Assembly (NCBI RefSeq): GCF_000424665.1
Contig: NZ_KE384222.1
Span: 117,660 to 181,659 of the forward strand
Reading direction: 5' to 3'
Length of the DNA: 64,000 nt
DNA from: Salinimicrobium terrae DSM 17865
Lineage (GTDB): Bacteria; Bacteroidota; Bacteroidia; Flavobacteriales; Flavobacteriaceae
In this document: piece after piece, positions 62,742 to 64,000 of the stretch
Layout: each line of letters opens with the position of its first letter
Numbering within the stretch: the first letter of the stretch is position 1
Notes under the pieces: model-generated
The model's input: the letters and a program-made list of their open reading frames with translations, nothing else
Databases searched by the model: none
Told to the model about the DNA's origin: nothing
Program-made: the position numbers and the translations under genes

Positions 62742-64000
62742 TTTTTCATAATGATCACTTTTTTTATGTATCCAATCCAGCTGCGCGTACCAGTTTTCTG
62801 CAAATTCGGGTTCATTTGATTTCTTTGCCAGGAATTCTTCTTCGATTTCAGGATGATCATCTAAAAATTCCCTTGCTACCTCTTCAAAGACGTAAGGAGA
62901 AAAACCTTCCTTTTGCTGCAGGATGCTATCAAAGAAATTCCATTTAAAGAAAGAATCTGGAGCTTGTGGTTCCAGGGTTGCCAAAAGATATTTTGCGGCC
63001 TTTTGGTTTAGAGGTATGAATACATCACCTTCTCTTACCATAACTTTTTCCCTGCTGCTTTCCACTTCTACGTTTGAGTGCGGGTAATGACCTTCATAAG
63101 CCGTGTTCCTGGTCTCGTAATCCTTAATTCTATAAACTTCCAAAGTCATACTCGTATCTTTTTCGAACGGGATCATTGTGACATTGTTTAGTTCCAGTAA
63201 ATTTAAAACCGGCCACCATGCCTGTGGTACAATGTATCCCTGGGGCATTTTTACTTCACGTGTTGCTGTAAAATTATCATAATAATCTACAGGCTTGGTG
63301 AAAGGACGTGTGATGTCGTATCTTAATCGTTCAAAGCCTGTAACCTGACTGGGAATTCTTTCTGCTTCATAGCCTTTGAATTGAAGAGTGGAAACCATAC
63401 TGCTGTCTACTTTAAAGTCAAAAGCATAAGTGTTCATTTCTTGAAACTCTTTTAAATTCCGCTCCCGCAGCTTTTTAATTAATTCAGCATCTTCATCGGC
63501 GATGTCGATCATAGATCGTAAGAATTCATAGGTGCCCAAAACCCTTTGATCGTATGGCTTGAGCATATGGGTTTCGATCATTACACCTAAAGTATTCCAA
63601 AGAGCGGCATAACCTGTGGAGTATCGGGGAGTATCAAGGAACTGTGAAAATCCCTTTTCAGGAACATCACCAAAGACGTTTACATAAGGAGTTGTCTCCC
63701 AGTCTTTCTTTTGCAGAGCTTTTTCAAGCGCAGGTCGTAATTCGGTCTTGAGGTAATTTCCTAGAGGACCGCCCATTTGGTCGTGCTGTGTAAAAAGGTG
63801 AGTAAGGATATATTGGTAATCCGCTCCGTTACTTACATGGGTATCTATAAAAATATCGGGATTTACCATGTGGAAGATTTCGTAAAAGCTTCGGGTATTT
63901 TTAGTGTCGGCCTTGATGAAGTCGCGGTTGAGGTCGTAGTTTTGTGCATTTCCGCGGAAACCGTAAGACTTGGGTCCGCTTTGATTGGTACGGGTAAACG
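62703..64000 (-). CDS. M14-family zinc carboxypeptidase-like protein (5' end outside the window)
   Basis: Partial gene: the frame is open to the window edge and 432 codons are visible. The first visible part, YGFRGNAQNYDLNRDFIKAD (in parts RGNAQNYDLNRDF), carries the NR pair of the M14 substrate site, and FIDTHVSNGADYQY has the third zinc ligand His. The remaining 370 residues are an unusually long tail with no clear second domain. The HxxE zinc motif and any signal peptide lie beyond 64000. In relatives such proteins are exported. Confidence 0.85.
   Translation of the reverse strand, partial: FTRTNQSGPKSYGFRGNAQNYDLNRDFIKADTKNTRSFYEIFHMVNPDIFIDTHVSNGADYQYILTHLFTQHDQMGGPLGNYLKTELRPALEKALQKKDWETTPYVNVFGDVPEKGFSQFLDTPRYSTGYAALWNTLGVMIETHMLKPYDQRVLGTYEFLRSMIDIADEDAELIKKLRERNLKEFQEMNTYAFDFKVDSSMVSTLQFKGYEAERIPSQVTGFERLRYDITRPFTKPVDYYDNFTATREVKMPQGYIVPQAWWPVLNLLELNNVTMIPFEKDTSMTLEVYRIKDYETRNTAYEGHYPHSNVEVESSREKVMVREGDVFIPLNQKAAKYLLATLEPQAPDSFFKWNFFDSILQQKEGFSPYVFEEVAREFLDDHPEIEEEFLAKKSNEPEFAENWYAQLDWIHKKSDHYEKSHLRYPVFRVNR

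Overview
The window looks like a chromosomal core region of a marine-type Flavobacteriaceae (Bacteroidota). This rests on sequence seen here: promoters of the Bacteroidota type (TTTG about 19 bases before TAnnTTTG), almost no Shine-Dalgarno sequences, several TTG/GTG starts, a fused SecDF, the short archaeal/eukaryote-like ProRS, Rho with a large disordered insert, DUF1599, DUF4293, DUF6588 and BT_3928-family proteins, and the orders gyrB-mdh-secDF, proS-tRNA-Glu-rpsT-rho and rsfS-ftsH-LUD-cdsA-psd. I cannot name genus or species. No prophage, insertion sequence, CRISPR array, rRNA operon or defence island was seen. One gene (M14 peptidase) runs off the right end.

Layout. 1-7.8 kb, rightward: gyrB, a DUF6588 outer-membrane protein, malate dehydrogenase and secDF, with a DnaA-box-like pair upstream of gyrB. 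8.0-14.5 kb, leftward: DUF192 lipoprotein, lgt, yidD, cysS, folE, an OmpP1/FadL-type porin and a Ser/Arg-rich lipoprotein. 14.6-16.6 kb, rightward: proS, two identical tRNA-Glu genes, rpsT. 16.7-17.2 kb is a cluster of degenerate GC-rich hairpin repeats, then rho on the minus strand. 19-33.8 kb is mostly rightward (DUF4293, truA, ABC exporter, DUF1599, BT_3928-like, tpiA, prmA, clpS, M28 peptidase, MATE pump, PAP2 phosphatase), with a leftward phosphoesterase and folP-cdaA, and a gene-poor 836-base gap that holds one small unlisted ORF. 34-40.6 kb is mostly leftward (meaB, K+/H+ antiporter, msrA, lipoprotein, coiled-coil protein, Nif3-like), with ohr on the plus strand. 40.7-48.1 kb: lpxK, then leftward a TPR hybrid histidine kinase, gap-lipA, and a membrane protein/glycosyltransferase/sigma factor operon. 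48.3-55.3 kb: two FAS1 lipoproteins, murB and an aminotransferase, DUF1573, valS. 55.4-64 kb: a leftward block acbp-psd-cdsA-LUD and ftsH-rsfS, then birA, pyrE with a SRPBCC protein, a NUDIX hydrolase and the partial M14 peptidase.

The genes are mainly housekeeping: DNA topology, protein export and lipoprotein maturation, tRNA charging, transcription termination, folate, c-di-AMP signalling, central carbon metabolism, envelope and lipid synthesis, and oxidative repair. I did not find a clear undescribed multi-gene system. The most rewarding signals are the repeat cluster between rpsT and rho, the disordered insert of Rho, a long-arm hairpin between mdh and secDF, several genes that appear to be transcribed leaderless, back-to-back start codons of pyrE and the NUDIX gene, terminators fused to the next promoter, a coiled-coil protein whose zinc-ribbon cysteines are gone, a bacterial acyl-CoA-binding protein in a phospholipid operon, and the small 58-residue ORF.
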